From Castellaniella sp. UBA6218 (GTDB taxonomy: Bacteria; Pseudomonadota; Gammaproteobacteria; Burkholderiales; Burkholderiaceae_B): 9,291 bases of DNA. The notes under the pieces were generated by a model that was not told the origin of the DNA, searched no databases, and worked only from the letters and a program-made list of their open reading frames with translations. Every line of letters starts with the position of its first letter. Position 1 is the stretch's first letter. The position numbers and the translations under genes are program-made. Positions 1 through 5,521 of this stretch are shown in pieces. The stretch is taken from assembly GCA_002421865.1 (NCBI GenBank), contig DISE01000006.1:1-9291 (forward strand), read 5' to 3'.

Positions 1-116
1 GCGCCGCCCGCACCGGCCGCAACCCGCGCACCGGCGAAGAAATCAAGATCAAGAAGGCCCGTGTGCCGAAATTCCGCCCGGGCAAGGCCCTGAAAGACGC
101 CGTGAACGCCAAGTAA
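1..116 (+). CDS. hupB: HU-family DNA-binding protein, C-terminal end (partial)
   Basis: The reading frame is open from base 3 to the TAA at 114-116 and gives the last 37 residues of a protein whose start lies upstream of the window. The visible peptide has the conserved end of the HU DNA-binding arm: R-T-G-R-N-P-R-T-G-E-E-I at the tip of the beta-ribbon, with the proline that intercalates into DNA, followed by the C-terminal helix F-R-P-G-K-A-L-K-D-A-V-N. HU is a small dimeric nucleoid protein that binds and bends DNA with little sequence preference. The ending resembles E. coli HU-beta (GKALKDAVN) more than IHF-alpha, whose tail is longer and different, so HU is preferred. Which HU paralogue this is cannot be decided from the tail alone. 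An intrinsic terminator follows 15 bases after the stop. Confidence 0.85.
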   Translation, partial: AARTGRNPRTGEEIKIKKARVPKFRPGKALKDAVNAK

Positions 117-131
117 GCCGGCGTTTCCCGC

Positions 132-162
132 AAAAGGCCACCGCACCGCCGGTGGCCTTTTT
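132..162 (+). terminator. Rho-independent terminator of the HU gene
   Basis: AAAAGGCCACC (132-142) pairs perfectly with GGTGGCCTTTT (151-161) around an 8-base loop, and the descending arm runs into T's. The 11-bp GC-rich stem followed by T's, placed 15 bases after the HU stop, is a classic intrinsic terminator. It separates the HU transcript from the antiporter gene. The A-rich start of the stem could let it work partly in the reverse direction. Confidence 0.85.
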
Positions 163-209
163 CGTTTGGCCCGTCGGGGCCGGCCCTCACCATGAAGGAA
201 TGACACGGA

Positions 210-2018
210 ATGTCCACCGAAGGGGATGCGAGCCAGTTGATCGGCATGGTCACGCTGCTGGGAGCCGCCGTCGTGGCGGTGCCGCTGTTCAAGCGCATCG
301 GCCTGGGTTCCGTGCTGGGCTACCTGGCGGCGGGGCTGGTCATCGGCCCCTACGGCCTGGGCCTGGTGGCCGACGCCCGGACGATCCTCCACGTGGCCGA
401 GCTCGGGGTGGTGATGTTCCTCTTCATCATCGGACTGGAGATGAAGCCGTCCCACCTGTGGAACCTGCGCGGGCAGATCTTCGGGCTCGGCAGCCTGCAG
501 GTCGCCCTGTGCGCCCTGCTGCTCACCGCGGTGGGCGTCGGATCCGGCTTTCCCTGGCAGGTGGCGTTCGTCTGCGGCGCGGGCTTCGTGCTGACCTCCA
601 CCGCCATCGTCATGCAAGTGCTCGCCGAACGCGGCGACATCCTGGCGCCGCGCGGCCAGCGCATCGTCTCCATCCTCCTGTTCGAGGATCTGCTGATCGT
701 GCCGCTGCTGGCGGTGGTGGCCTTCCTCGCGCCGGCCGACGCCGCGCCGACGGCCGCAGCGCCGCTCTGGCAGCGCGCCGGCACCGGCCTGCTGTCGCTG
801 GGTGCGCTGGCGGCGGCGGGACTGTGGCTGCTCAACCCCCTGTTCCGCGTGCTGGCCAAGGCCAAGGCGCGCGAGGTGATGACGGCCGCCGCGCTGCTGG
901 TGGTGCTGGGCGCGGCGCTACTGATGGAGCTGGGCGGCCTGTCGATGGCCATGGGGGCGTTCGTCGCCGGCGTGCTGCTCTCGGAATCGTCCTTCCGCCA
1001 TCAACTGGAGGCCGACATCGAGCCGTTTCGCGGCCTGCTGCTGGGACTGTTCTTCCTGGGCGTGGGCATGGCGCTCGACCTGGACGTGGTGGCGCGCGAC
1101 TGGCGGCTCATCGGACTGGGCGTGATCGCACTGATGCTGGCGAAAGCGTTGTGCATCTACGGGGTGGCGCGGCTCGCCGGCAGCGGCCGCGCCGACGCCA
1201 TCGACCGCGCCACCCTGATGGCGCAGGGCGGGGAATTCGCGTTCGTGCTGTTCGCCGAGGCGCTCAGGCTCAAGGTCATCAGCCCCTCGATCAACGCCGA
1301 CATGACGGCGATCATCGTGCTCTCGATGGCCATCACCCCGCTGGTGGTGGCGGCCCGCAAGCGCTACGCGCGCGCCGAGGCCGCGTCGCTGGACGGCGTC
1401 GAGGCCCCGCGGGACCTGCGCGGCAACGTGCTCATCATCGGCTTCGGCCGCGTGGGGCAGATCGCCAGCCAGGGACCGCTGGCCCGGGGCGCCGAGCTGT
1501 CCATCATCGACAATGACCCCGATGTGGTCCGCAACGCCGCGCGCTACGGCTTCAAGGTCTACTTCGGCGACGGCGCCCGCGCCGACGTGCTGCGCGCCGC
1601 CGGCGCCCGGCATGCCCGCGTCATCCTGGTCTGCGTGGACGACCAGGCCGCCGCCACGCGCATCGTCGAGAATGCGCGGCGCGAATGCCCCCGCACCCGG
1701 CTGGTCGTGCGCGCCTTCGACCGCGAACACGCGCTGGCACTCGTGCGGCTCGACGCGGACCACGTGATCCGCGAGACCTTCGAGGCGGCGATGCTGATGG
1801 GTCGCCAGGCGGTCCTGGCCCTGGGCGCCACGGACCAGGAAGCCGACGATCTTGACGCCGAAGTGCGCGGCCGGGACACCGAACGCTTCGCCCTGGAGAC
1901 GGCCGGAGGCACCTTCGCCGGGCGCGCGCTGCTGCTGGGCAACATCGAACGCATCGACCCGCCGCGCCACGACCGCAAGCCGGACGTCCCTGTTCCGCCG
2001 GAGAACGGCGGGATCTGA
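210..2018 (+). CDS. kefC: KefB/KefC-type potassium/proton antiporter with RCK domain
   Basis: This is an inner-membrane CPA2-family monovalent cation/proton antiporter of 602 residues, close to the length of E. coli KefB/KefC (about 600-620). Residues 1 to about 380 are a run of hydrophobic transmembrane segments. Family landmarks are G-L-E-M at 75-78, L-T-S-T-A at 128-132, F-E-D at 158-160, and Q-G-G-E-F-A-F at 339-345. The cytoplasmic regulatory loop H-Q-L-E-A-D-I-E-P-F (264-273) runs into a G-L-L-L-G-L-F-F helix and is characteristic of Kef proteins. A Rossmann-fold RCK/TrkA-N domain follows, with G-F-G-R-V-G at 411-416 and an acidic D434-N-D at the end of its second strand. In E. coli this domain binds glutathione or its conjugates and gates K+ efflux, acidifying the cytoplasm during electrophile stress. 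The ATG at 210 has AAGGA at 195-199. No KefF/KefG-like ancillary flavoprotein is encoded beside it. KefB versus KefC cannot be settled by eye. Confidence 0.87.
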   Translation: MSTEGDASQLIGMVTLLGAAVVAVPLFKRIGLGSVLGYLAAGLVIGPYGLGLVADARTILHVAELGVVMFLFIIGLEMKPSHLWNLRGQIFGLGSLQVALCALLLTAVGVGSGFPWQVAFVCGAGFVLTSTAIVMQVLAERGDILAPRGQRIVSILLFEDLLIVPLLAVVAFLAPADAAPTAAAPLWQRAGTGLLSLGALAAAGLWLLNPLFRVLAKAKAREVMTAAALLVVLGAALLMELGGLSMAMGAFVAGVLLSESSFRHQLEADIEPFRGLLLGLFFLGVGMALDLDVVARDWRLIGLGVIALMLAKALCIYGVARLAGSGRADAIDRATLMAQGGEFAFVLFAEALRLKVISPSINADMTAIIVLSMAITPLVVAARKRYARAEAASLDGVEAPRDLRGNVLIIGFGRVGQIASQGPLARGAELSIIDNDPDVVRNAARYGFKVYFGDGARADVLRAAGARHARVILVCVDDQAAATRIVENARRECPRTRLVVRAFDREHALALVRLDADHVIRETFEAAMLMGRQAVLALGATDQEADDLDAEVRGRDTERFALETAGGTFAGRALLLGNIERIDPPRHDRKPDVPVPPENGGI

Positions 2019-2053
2019 CCGGCAGGCCGGGCCGGACGTGCGCCGGGCGAGGT

Positions 2054-2082
2054 TTGCCGCCCCCGGCGCGCCCCGATATAAT
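2054..2082 (+). promoter_or_regulatory. Sigma70 promoter of the tRNA-Val gene
   Basis: A perfect TATAAT (2077-2082) lies 17 bp downstream of TTGCCG (2054-2059), a 4/6 match to the -35 consensus. The bases right after the -10 (GCGCCCC) form a GC-rich discriminator, as usual for stable-RNA promoters under stringent control. Transcription should start near 2089-2090, about 40 bases before the mature tRNA. Confidence 0.75.
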
Positions 2083-2130
2083 GCGCCCCTGCGCCCTGGC
2101 GAACCGCCGGGGCCGCGCACGGCGGCATCC

Positions 2131-2206
2131 GGGTGCTTAGCTCAGTTGGTAGAGCGGCGCCTTTACACGGCGTAGGTCGGGGGTTCGAGCCCCTCAGCAC
2201 CCACCA
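2131..2206 (+). tRNA. tRNA-Val (anticodon UAC)
   Basis: A complete 76-nt cloverleaf with an encoded CCA. Acceptor stem GGGTGCT pairs with AGCACCC. The D arm is GCTC/GAGC. Anticodon stem GCGCC/GGCGT has one G-U pair and holds the loop TTTACAC, which puts TAC at positions 34-36. The variable loop is AGGTC. The T arm GGGGG/CCCTC closes the TTCGAGC loop. The UAC anticodon reads GUA and, with a modified wobble base, other valine codons. The gene has its own promoter and marks the left edge of the accessory block. No copy of its 3' end is seen elsewhere in the window, so integration into this tRNA is not shown. Confidence 0.97.
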
Positions 2207-2215
2207 TCCCGGATT

Positions 2216-2252
2216 CTTTGAAAGCAACGGCTTAAAGCCTGAGCATTCAAAG
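2216..2252. other. Nested inverted repeat downstream of tRNA-Val
   Basis: CTTTGAA (2216-2222) is complementary to TTCAAAG (2246-2252), and a smaller hairpin GGCT-TAA-AGCC (2229-2239) sits between them. It begins 10 bases after the tRNA and could help end or process the tRNA transcript. It lacks a T tract, so a standard intrinsic terminator is not supported. It may also be a remnant at the edge of the accessory block. Confidence 0.3.
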
Positions 2253-2293
2253 CAATCCCTAAGCCCTAGAGCAAAGAAACAAAAACAGGGCCT

Positions 2294-2326
2294 GGGGCTG
2301 TCAGGAACTCCGTGTTTGGAGCGGGT
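2294..2326. repeat. 33-bp remnant of an IS256-family left end
   Basis: The 33 bases beginning GGGGCTGTCAGGAAC match the first 33 bases of the adjacent truncated IS copy at 28 of 33 positions, without gaps. The core CCGTGTTTGG is also shared with both ends of the intact IS. It abuts the next copy directly, as expected if the later element inserted 33 bp inside the end of an older one and the rest was lost. It is too short to encode anything. Confidence 0.7.
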
Positions 2327-2452
2327 GGGGCTGTCAGAAATTCCGTGTTTGAGACGGGTTGAGCATTACACAGAAAGGCGGCTGAATCGATCCTCATAGA
2401 GGATGGCGAATTGATTCATGGCCTGCTTCCAGTCATGGGCGGATCGGCTCCA
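2327..2452 (-). mobile_element. Truncated IS256-family element (left-end remnant)
   Basis: These 126 bases align without gaps to the first 126 bases of the intact IS at 2467, with 8 differences (about 94% identity). Similarity stops abruptly after GGCTCCA: the intact IS continues with TTTTGCC, whereas this copy runs into GGGCGTCCCCGAAC. Only the terminal inverted repeat and the very end of the transposase gene remain. No matching right end is seen in the window. Since its junction with host sequence lies only 6 bases from the target duplication of the intact IS, the truncation probably happened before that insertion. Confidence 0.85.
2366..2452 (-). pseudogene. IS256-family transposase, C-terminal fragment only
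   Basis: Read on the minus strand, the fragment codes for 28 residues (from W-S-R-S-A-H-D-W to S-R-L-S-V) and a TAA stop at 2366-2368. The peptide is identical to the last 28 residues of the intact transposase at 2506-3756. All six nucleotide differences within the coding part are silent, counting TAA versus TAG at the stop. The rest of the gene, including all catalytic residues, is missing. The pattern of silent changes suggests it came from a working related IS rather than drifting as a decaying duplicate of its neighbour. Confidence 0.8.
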
Positions 2453-2458
2453 GGGCGT

Positions 2459-2466
2459 CCCCGAAC
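2459..2466. repeat. Target-site duplication, left copy
   Basis: CCCCGAAC lies immediately outside the left terminal repeat and is repeated exactly at 3810-3817 outside the right one. Eight bases is the usual duplication size for IS256-family transposition. Confidence 0.85.
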
Positions 2467-2495
2467 GGGGTTGTCAGAAATTCCGTGTTTGAGGC
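2467..2495. repeat. IS left terminal inverted repeat
   Basis: This 29-bp end, starting GGGGTTGTCAGAAATTCCG, is the inverted partner of 3781-3809 with 6 mismatches, at end-relative positions 4, 5, 11, 12, 17 and 26. It lies 10 bases beyond the transposase stop codon. Confidence 0.9.
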
Positions 2496-2505
2496 GGGTT
2501 GAGCA

Positions 2506-3756
2506 CTACACTGAAAGACGACTGAATCGATCCTCATAGAGGATAGCGAATTGATTCATGGCCTGCTTCCAGTCATGCGCGGATCGGCTCCATTTTGCCG
2601 TGATATTGCGCAGCGCCAGCCAGATCAGTTTAGCGGCGGCATCATCGCTGGGGAAATGCCCCCGAGTCTTGATGATCTTGCGCAGTTGCGAATTGATGTT
2701 CTCGATGGCGTTGGTGGTGTAGATCACACGGCGCACGGCCGGCGGGAAGGCAAAAAACGGAATTACCCGGTCCCAGGCATTGCGCCATGCCGCGCTGACG
2801 GTCGGGAATTTCTGCCCCCAGGGACCGTCTGCAAAGGCCTCAAGTTCGGCCGCAGCGGCCTCGGCGCTGACGGCGGTATAGATCGGTCGGATGGCGGCAG
2901 CCAGTGCCTTACGGTCCTTCCAGCTCGCATAGTCCAGGCTGTTGCGGATCAGGTGAACGATGCAGGTTTGCAGCGTGGTGGCTGGAAAGACGGCTGCCAG
3001 CGCCTCGGGCATGCCTTTGAGGCCGTCGGTGACGGCGATCAGGATGTCGCACACGCCCCGGGTCTTCAGATCGTTGAAAACCTTCATCCAGAACTTGGCC
3101 CCTTCGGTGCCTTCGATCCACAGCCCCAAGATGTCGCGGGTGCCGTCGGGCAGCACCGCCAGGGCCAGGTAGACGGCCTTGTTGCGCACGACCGCATCCT
3201 CGCGGATCTTGACCCGCAGGGCATCGAAGAACACCACCGGATACATCGGCTCCAGCGGCCTGCTCTGCCAGGCGGTGACTTCAGCCATGACCTCATCGGT
3301 CACCGAACTGATGAACTCCGGCGAGACCTCGGTGGCGTATTGCTCCAACAGAAAACCCTGGATCTCACGCACCGTCATACCGCGGGCGTACATGGCAACG
3401 ATCTTGTCGTCAAAGCCCGTGAAACGGCGTTCGTGCTTGGGGATCAGCAGCGGGGCAAAGCTGCCGTCGCGGTCACGGGGAACCTCGATGCGGATCGGCC
3501 CGTCCTCGGTCAGCACGGTCTTGGCACCCTTGCTATTGCGCTGGTTGCTGACCGCCGCCGGCTTGGTAGCCCCGGCCGGATAGCCCAGGTGATGGTTCAT
3601 CTCACCGGCCAGGGCGCGTTCGATCAGCGCCTTCTTGAAGGCCAGCGATGCGGCATTGATGGCTTCGGCCGTCATCGGGCCATCACCGAACGACTCCAGC
3701 AACTCGGGGGCGATGGTCGGCAGCGCGGCCGCTTGGGTTCTTGGTTTGCGTGGCAT
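2506..3756 (-). CDS. IS256-family (Mutator-type) DDE transposase
   Basis: This 416-residue enzyme cuts and joins the element's ends during its movement. The length is typical of IS256-family transposases (about 390-420). The catalytic triad is visible as D178 in V-V-F-F-D-A-L-R, D244 in A-V-T-D-G-L-K-G, and E352 in T-T-N-A-I-E-N-I-N. The C-x2-H pair at 265-268 (C-I-V-H) lies between the second D and the E, as in this family. The C-terminal W-x-L-R-N and Y-x-x-R-F segments are also typical. The ATG at 3756 is preferred because AAGGAG (minus strand, 3767-3762) lies 5 bases before it. An upstream GTG at 3762 would overlap that Shine-Dalgarno. No frameshift or internal stop is present, so the enzyme is probably active. 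Confidence 0.95.
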   Translation of the reverse strand: MPRKPRTQAAALPTIAPELLESFGDGPMTAEAINAASLAFKKALIERALAGEMNHHLGYPAGATKPAAVSNQRNSKGAKTVLTEDGPIRIEVPRDRDGSFAPLLIPKHERRFTGFDDKIVAMYARGMTVREIQGFLLEQYATEVSPEFISSVTDEVMAEVTAWQSRPLEPMYPVVFFDALRVKIREDAVVRNKAVYLALAVLPDGTRDILGLWIEGTEGAKFWMKVFNDLKTRGVCDILIAVTDGLKGMPEALAAVFPATTLQTCIVHLIRNSLDYASWKDRKALAAAIRPIYTAVSAEAAAAELEAFADGPWGQKFPTVSAAWRNAWDRVIPFFAFPPAVRRVIYTTNAIENINSQLRKIIKTRGHFPSDDAAAKLIWLALRNITAKWSRSAHDWKQAMNQFAILYEDRFSRLSV

Positions 3757-3780
3757 AGACACTCCTTGGCGTCATGTTAT

Positions 3781-3809
3781 GCCCCAAACACGAAATTAAT
3801 GACAGGCCC
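3781..3809. repeat. IS right terminal inverted repeat
   Basis: Its reverse complement starts GGGCCTGTCATTAATTTCG and matches the left end at 23 of 29 positions. It lies about 25 bases upstream of the transposase start, so it probably overlaps or adjoins the transposase promoter. Confidence 0.9.
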
Positions 3810-3817
3810 CCCCGAAC
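3810..3817. repeat. Target-site duplication, right copy
   Basis: CCCCGAAC here is an exact copy of 2459-2466. Removing 2467-3817 rebuilds a continuous pre-insertion sequence in which the truncated IS remnant lies 6 bases before CCCCGAAC. Confidence 0.85.
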
Positions 3818-3920
3818 GGTTCAGAAATTCACCGCGTCGCGTTCCACCGCATTTGCACTAGCCCGCATCAACGCGGTCTTTCCTTCAAGCGTACGCTACT
3901 GCCACAGCCCTTTAAATACT

Positions 3921-3935
3921 GTGGGCCTCGCCCAC
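3921..3935. other. Perfect GC-rich mini-hairpin
   Basis: GTGGGC (3921-3926) and GCCCAC (3930-3935) form a perfect 6-bp stem around a 3-base CTC loop. It follows an AT-rich stretch (TTTAAATACT). There is no T tract after it on the plus strand. Read on the minus strand, the AT-rich stretch follows the stem but is not a clean T run. Its role is unknown; it may be a structural element of the leader or a weak terminator. Confidence 0.35.
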
Positions 3936-4101
3936 CCCTCCATCGGGGTTGCCCGCTGCCATCAAAGCAGCCTACAACAAATTCGAGCGCTTGCTGCAGG
4001 GCCTGAGCAACAGCCGCACAAACCACAAAGCCCCGAAGACGGGTTAGCATATCAGCCACCTCACGCACCATACTCCCGGAGCATGGGGAAAGCAGCACGG
4101 C

Positions 4102-4124
4102 AATGCTAAAAGCAAGGAAGCATT
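4102..4124 (+). promoter_or_regulatory. Shine-Dalgarno inside the loop of a start-site hairpin
   Basis: AATGCT (4102-4107) and AGCATT (4119-4124) are perfect inverted repeats, and the second arm ends exactly at the base before the ATPase ATG. The 11-base loop holds the core of the ribosome-binding site (AAGGA, 4114-4118; AGGA ends 6 bases before the ATG). Such an arrangement could tune translation of the operon's first gene. The stem is short and AT-containing, so the effect is an inference. Confidence 0.45.
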
Positions 4125-5519
4125 ATGTTGACTCGCATCGAGATAGATGGGTTTAAAACATTCGAGAACCAAACCATCGATCTGACTCCATTTACTGCCA
4201 TTATCGGCAGTAATGCGGCAGGCAAGAGCAACCTGTTTGATGCCATTCAACTTCTGTCGAACCTCGCTACTCGCGACGTAACCGAAGCAGTCAAGGATAT
4301 GCGAGGCGAGCCGCTGGAACTGTTTCGCAGAACACCATCCGGACAAACCAAGCAAATCCGCCTAGCTGCTGAAGTACTCGTCGACCCTACCGTGCGTGAT
4401 CCATGGGGAAGCGAAGTCAAGCTTTCACACACCAGGATACGATATGAAATTACACTGGAGCGGCGCGAAATCCGTCCAGGCATCGAACGCATACAGGTCG
4501 CGCACGAAGCTGCTTTACCCATCATGCGCAAGAATGATGCTTGGGCAACCGCTATGCATCCGACCGCAGCATTCCGGTCCGCACACTTGAAATACACGCG
4601 CAATAAACCCTGGCTCACGACGGAAGATCGGTCCGAAGGACTCACCTTCGACATCCACCAAGACGGCAAACAAGGCAGGAATCGTCCCGCCAGTGCCGCC
4701 GAAGCTACCGTGCTCTACAGCATCACGAATGCAGAATTCCCTCATTTGTTCGCGCTACGCGAAGAAATGCGCCATTGGCGCCTGCTGCAACTCGATCCGG
4801 CACTCTTGCGCAAACCTGCACCCATTACAACATCGGATACCCTTGATGCTGATGGCGCAAACCTTGCCGCCGTATTGACCCGTCTCAGGCTGGAAACACA
4901 ATCACCTAGCCGCCCGGATGGGGTCTTAAGCGACATCGCAGCAGAATTGAATAATCTGATCCCAGGCACGTCGCGGCTACAGGCCGAACTACACGATGCC
5001 AGCCGCGAATACCGCATCGCTCTGACAATGCGCGATGGCCTACCCTTTACATCACGAGTGATCTCCGATGGGACGCTACGCGTTCTCGCGCTCTTGACTC
5101 TATTACACGACCCTAGGCATCGTGGACTGATCTGCTTTGAAGAACCCGAAAACGGCGTTCATCCGGCACGCGTCAAATTACTCGTACGACGTCTTCGCGA
5201 CATGGTCAGCAGCCTTAGCAACTTCGAACCCGACGACACTCCCACCCCCCTGAGCCAGTTGATCGTGAACAGCCACTCACCCGTTGTCCTTTCCGCGCTC
5301 ATCGACAAAGATCTGCATCCAACAGAGGGATCCATCCTATTCGCTGATACTTCAACAATGACGGATCCCGAGAACAAGGAAACTCGGCGCAAGACCCGTC
5401 TGCGCCCCATTCGCCCCCATCCCCAAGGCGAACTGTTCAGTCTCGACGACGCTCCCCAAGGGTTCGTTTCTCATTTTGAGGTCAAAACCATCCTCGAAAC
5501 AGCCAGCACGGAGAGTTGA
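4125..5519 (+). CDS. SMC/ABC-like AAA ATPase, putative defence-system sensor
   Basis: This 464-residue ATPase has the ABC/SMC-type head of the AAA_15/AAA_21 group (AriA of PARIS, RloA/AbiL-type and OLD-family ATPases). Visible motifs are an N-terminal F-K-T-F strand, Walker A G-S-N-A-A-G-K-S (28-35), a signature-like S-D-G-T-L-R (314-319), Walker B L-I-C-F-E-E-P-E-N-G-V-H-P (335-347) with E340 as probable catalytic glutamate, and the switch histidine in N-S-H-S-P (382-386). The middle (about 60-300) is a variable insertion with no motif I recognise. The tail (about 410-464) has a basic stretch (E-T-R-R-K-T-R-L-R) that may contact the partner or nucleic acid. It has no TOPRIM domain of its own, unlike full OLD proteins; the next gene seems to supply that activity. 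The ATG has a good AAGGAAG before it. Its GC content and codons differ from the flanking core genes, suggesting transfer. The family call is strong; the defence role is inferred from architecture and context. Confidence 0.85.
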   Translation: MLTRIEIDGFKTFENQTIDLTPFTAIIGSNAAGKSNLFDAIQLLSNLATRDVTEAVKDMRGEPLELFRRTPSGQTKQIRLAAEVLVDPTVRDPWGSEVKLSHTRIRYEITLERREIRPGIERIQVAHEAALPIMRKNDAWATAMHPTAAFRSAHLKYTRNKPWLTTEDRSEGLTFDIHQDGKQGRNRPASAAEATVLYSITNAEFPHLFALREEMRHWRLLQLDPALLRKPAPITTSDTLDADGANLAAVLTRLRLETQSPSRPDGVLSDIAAELNNLIPGTSRLQAELHDASREYRIALTMRDGLPFTSRVISDGTLRVLALLTLLHDPRHRGLICFEEPENGVHPARVKLLVRRLRDMVSSLSNFEPDDTPTPLSQLIVNSHSPVVLSALIDKDLHPTEGSILFADTSTMTDPENKETRRKTRLRPIRPHPQGELFSLDDAPQGFVSHFEVKTILETASTES

Positions 5520-5521
5520 AG

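Larger units (their letters stand above)
2467..3809 (-). mobile_element. Intact IS256-family insertion sequence, 1343 bp
   Basis: The element is bounded by imperfect 29-bp terminal inverted repeats (2467-2495 and 3781-3809; 23 of 29 positions match, both starting GGG and sharing TGTCA, AATT and CGTGTTTG). It is flanked by a perfect 8-bp direct repeat, CCCCGAAC. It carries a single full-length Mutator-type transposase gene on the minus strand. Complete ends, an open transposase frame and an unmutated target duplication all point to a fairly recent insertion. It landed next to a truncated relative, about 0.3 kb upstream of the ATPase/TOPRIM-like operon, and is transcribed away from that operon. 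The name of the closest described IS cannot be given without a search. Confidence 0.93.
3818..4124. other. Leader region before the ATPase operon; no confident gene
   Basis: About 307 bases separate the IS from the ATPase start. No frame here has a convincing start, ribosome-binding site and codon pattern. Three things are visible. A short plus-strand frame (3916 to the TAG at 4045-4047) reads like the end of a real protein (A-Y-N-K-F-E-R-L-L-Q-G-L near its middle) but has no ATG start. A 25-codon minus-strand fragment ends at 3821-3823 (T-L-E-G-K-T-A-L-M-R near its start). A compact hairpin lies at 3921-3935. The promoter of the downstream operon should be here, but no box pair close to consensus was found. 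The region may hold debris of older genes or an untranslated RNA leader. Confidence 0.5.

Noticed and set aside
2133..2399. Open plus-strand frame of 88 codons across the tRNA and IS remnants
   Set aside because: It reads through the tRNA-Val gene and the IS end repeats and has no coding character. It is a chance frame.
3820..3830. TCAGAAATTC right of the IS resembles the IS left end (TGTCAGAAATTCC)
   Set aside because: The match is about 10 bases, and neither the GGGGNTG before it nor the CGTGTTTG after it is conserved. It may be chance, so no fourth IS end is called.
3868..4098. Minus-strand frame of 76 codons upstream of the ATPase
   Set aside because: No ribosome-binding site, no recognisable motif and low-complexity ends. 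It is not convincing as a gene.
3818..4124. Retron-type msr/msd RNA before the operon
   Set aside because: There is no reverse transcriptase gene nearby and the visible hairpin is only 6 bp, so a retron is not supported.
5516..5521. TTG at 5516 as the start of the TOPRIM-like gene
   Set aside because: It overlaps the ATPase stop and lies only two bases from the GGAG. The ATG at 5522 has proper 8-base spacing.
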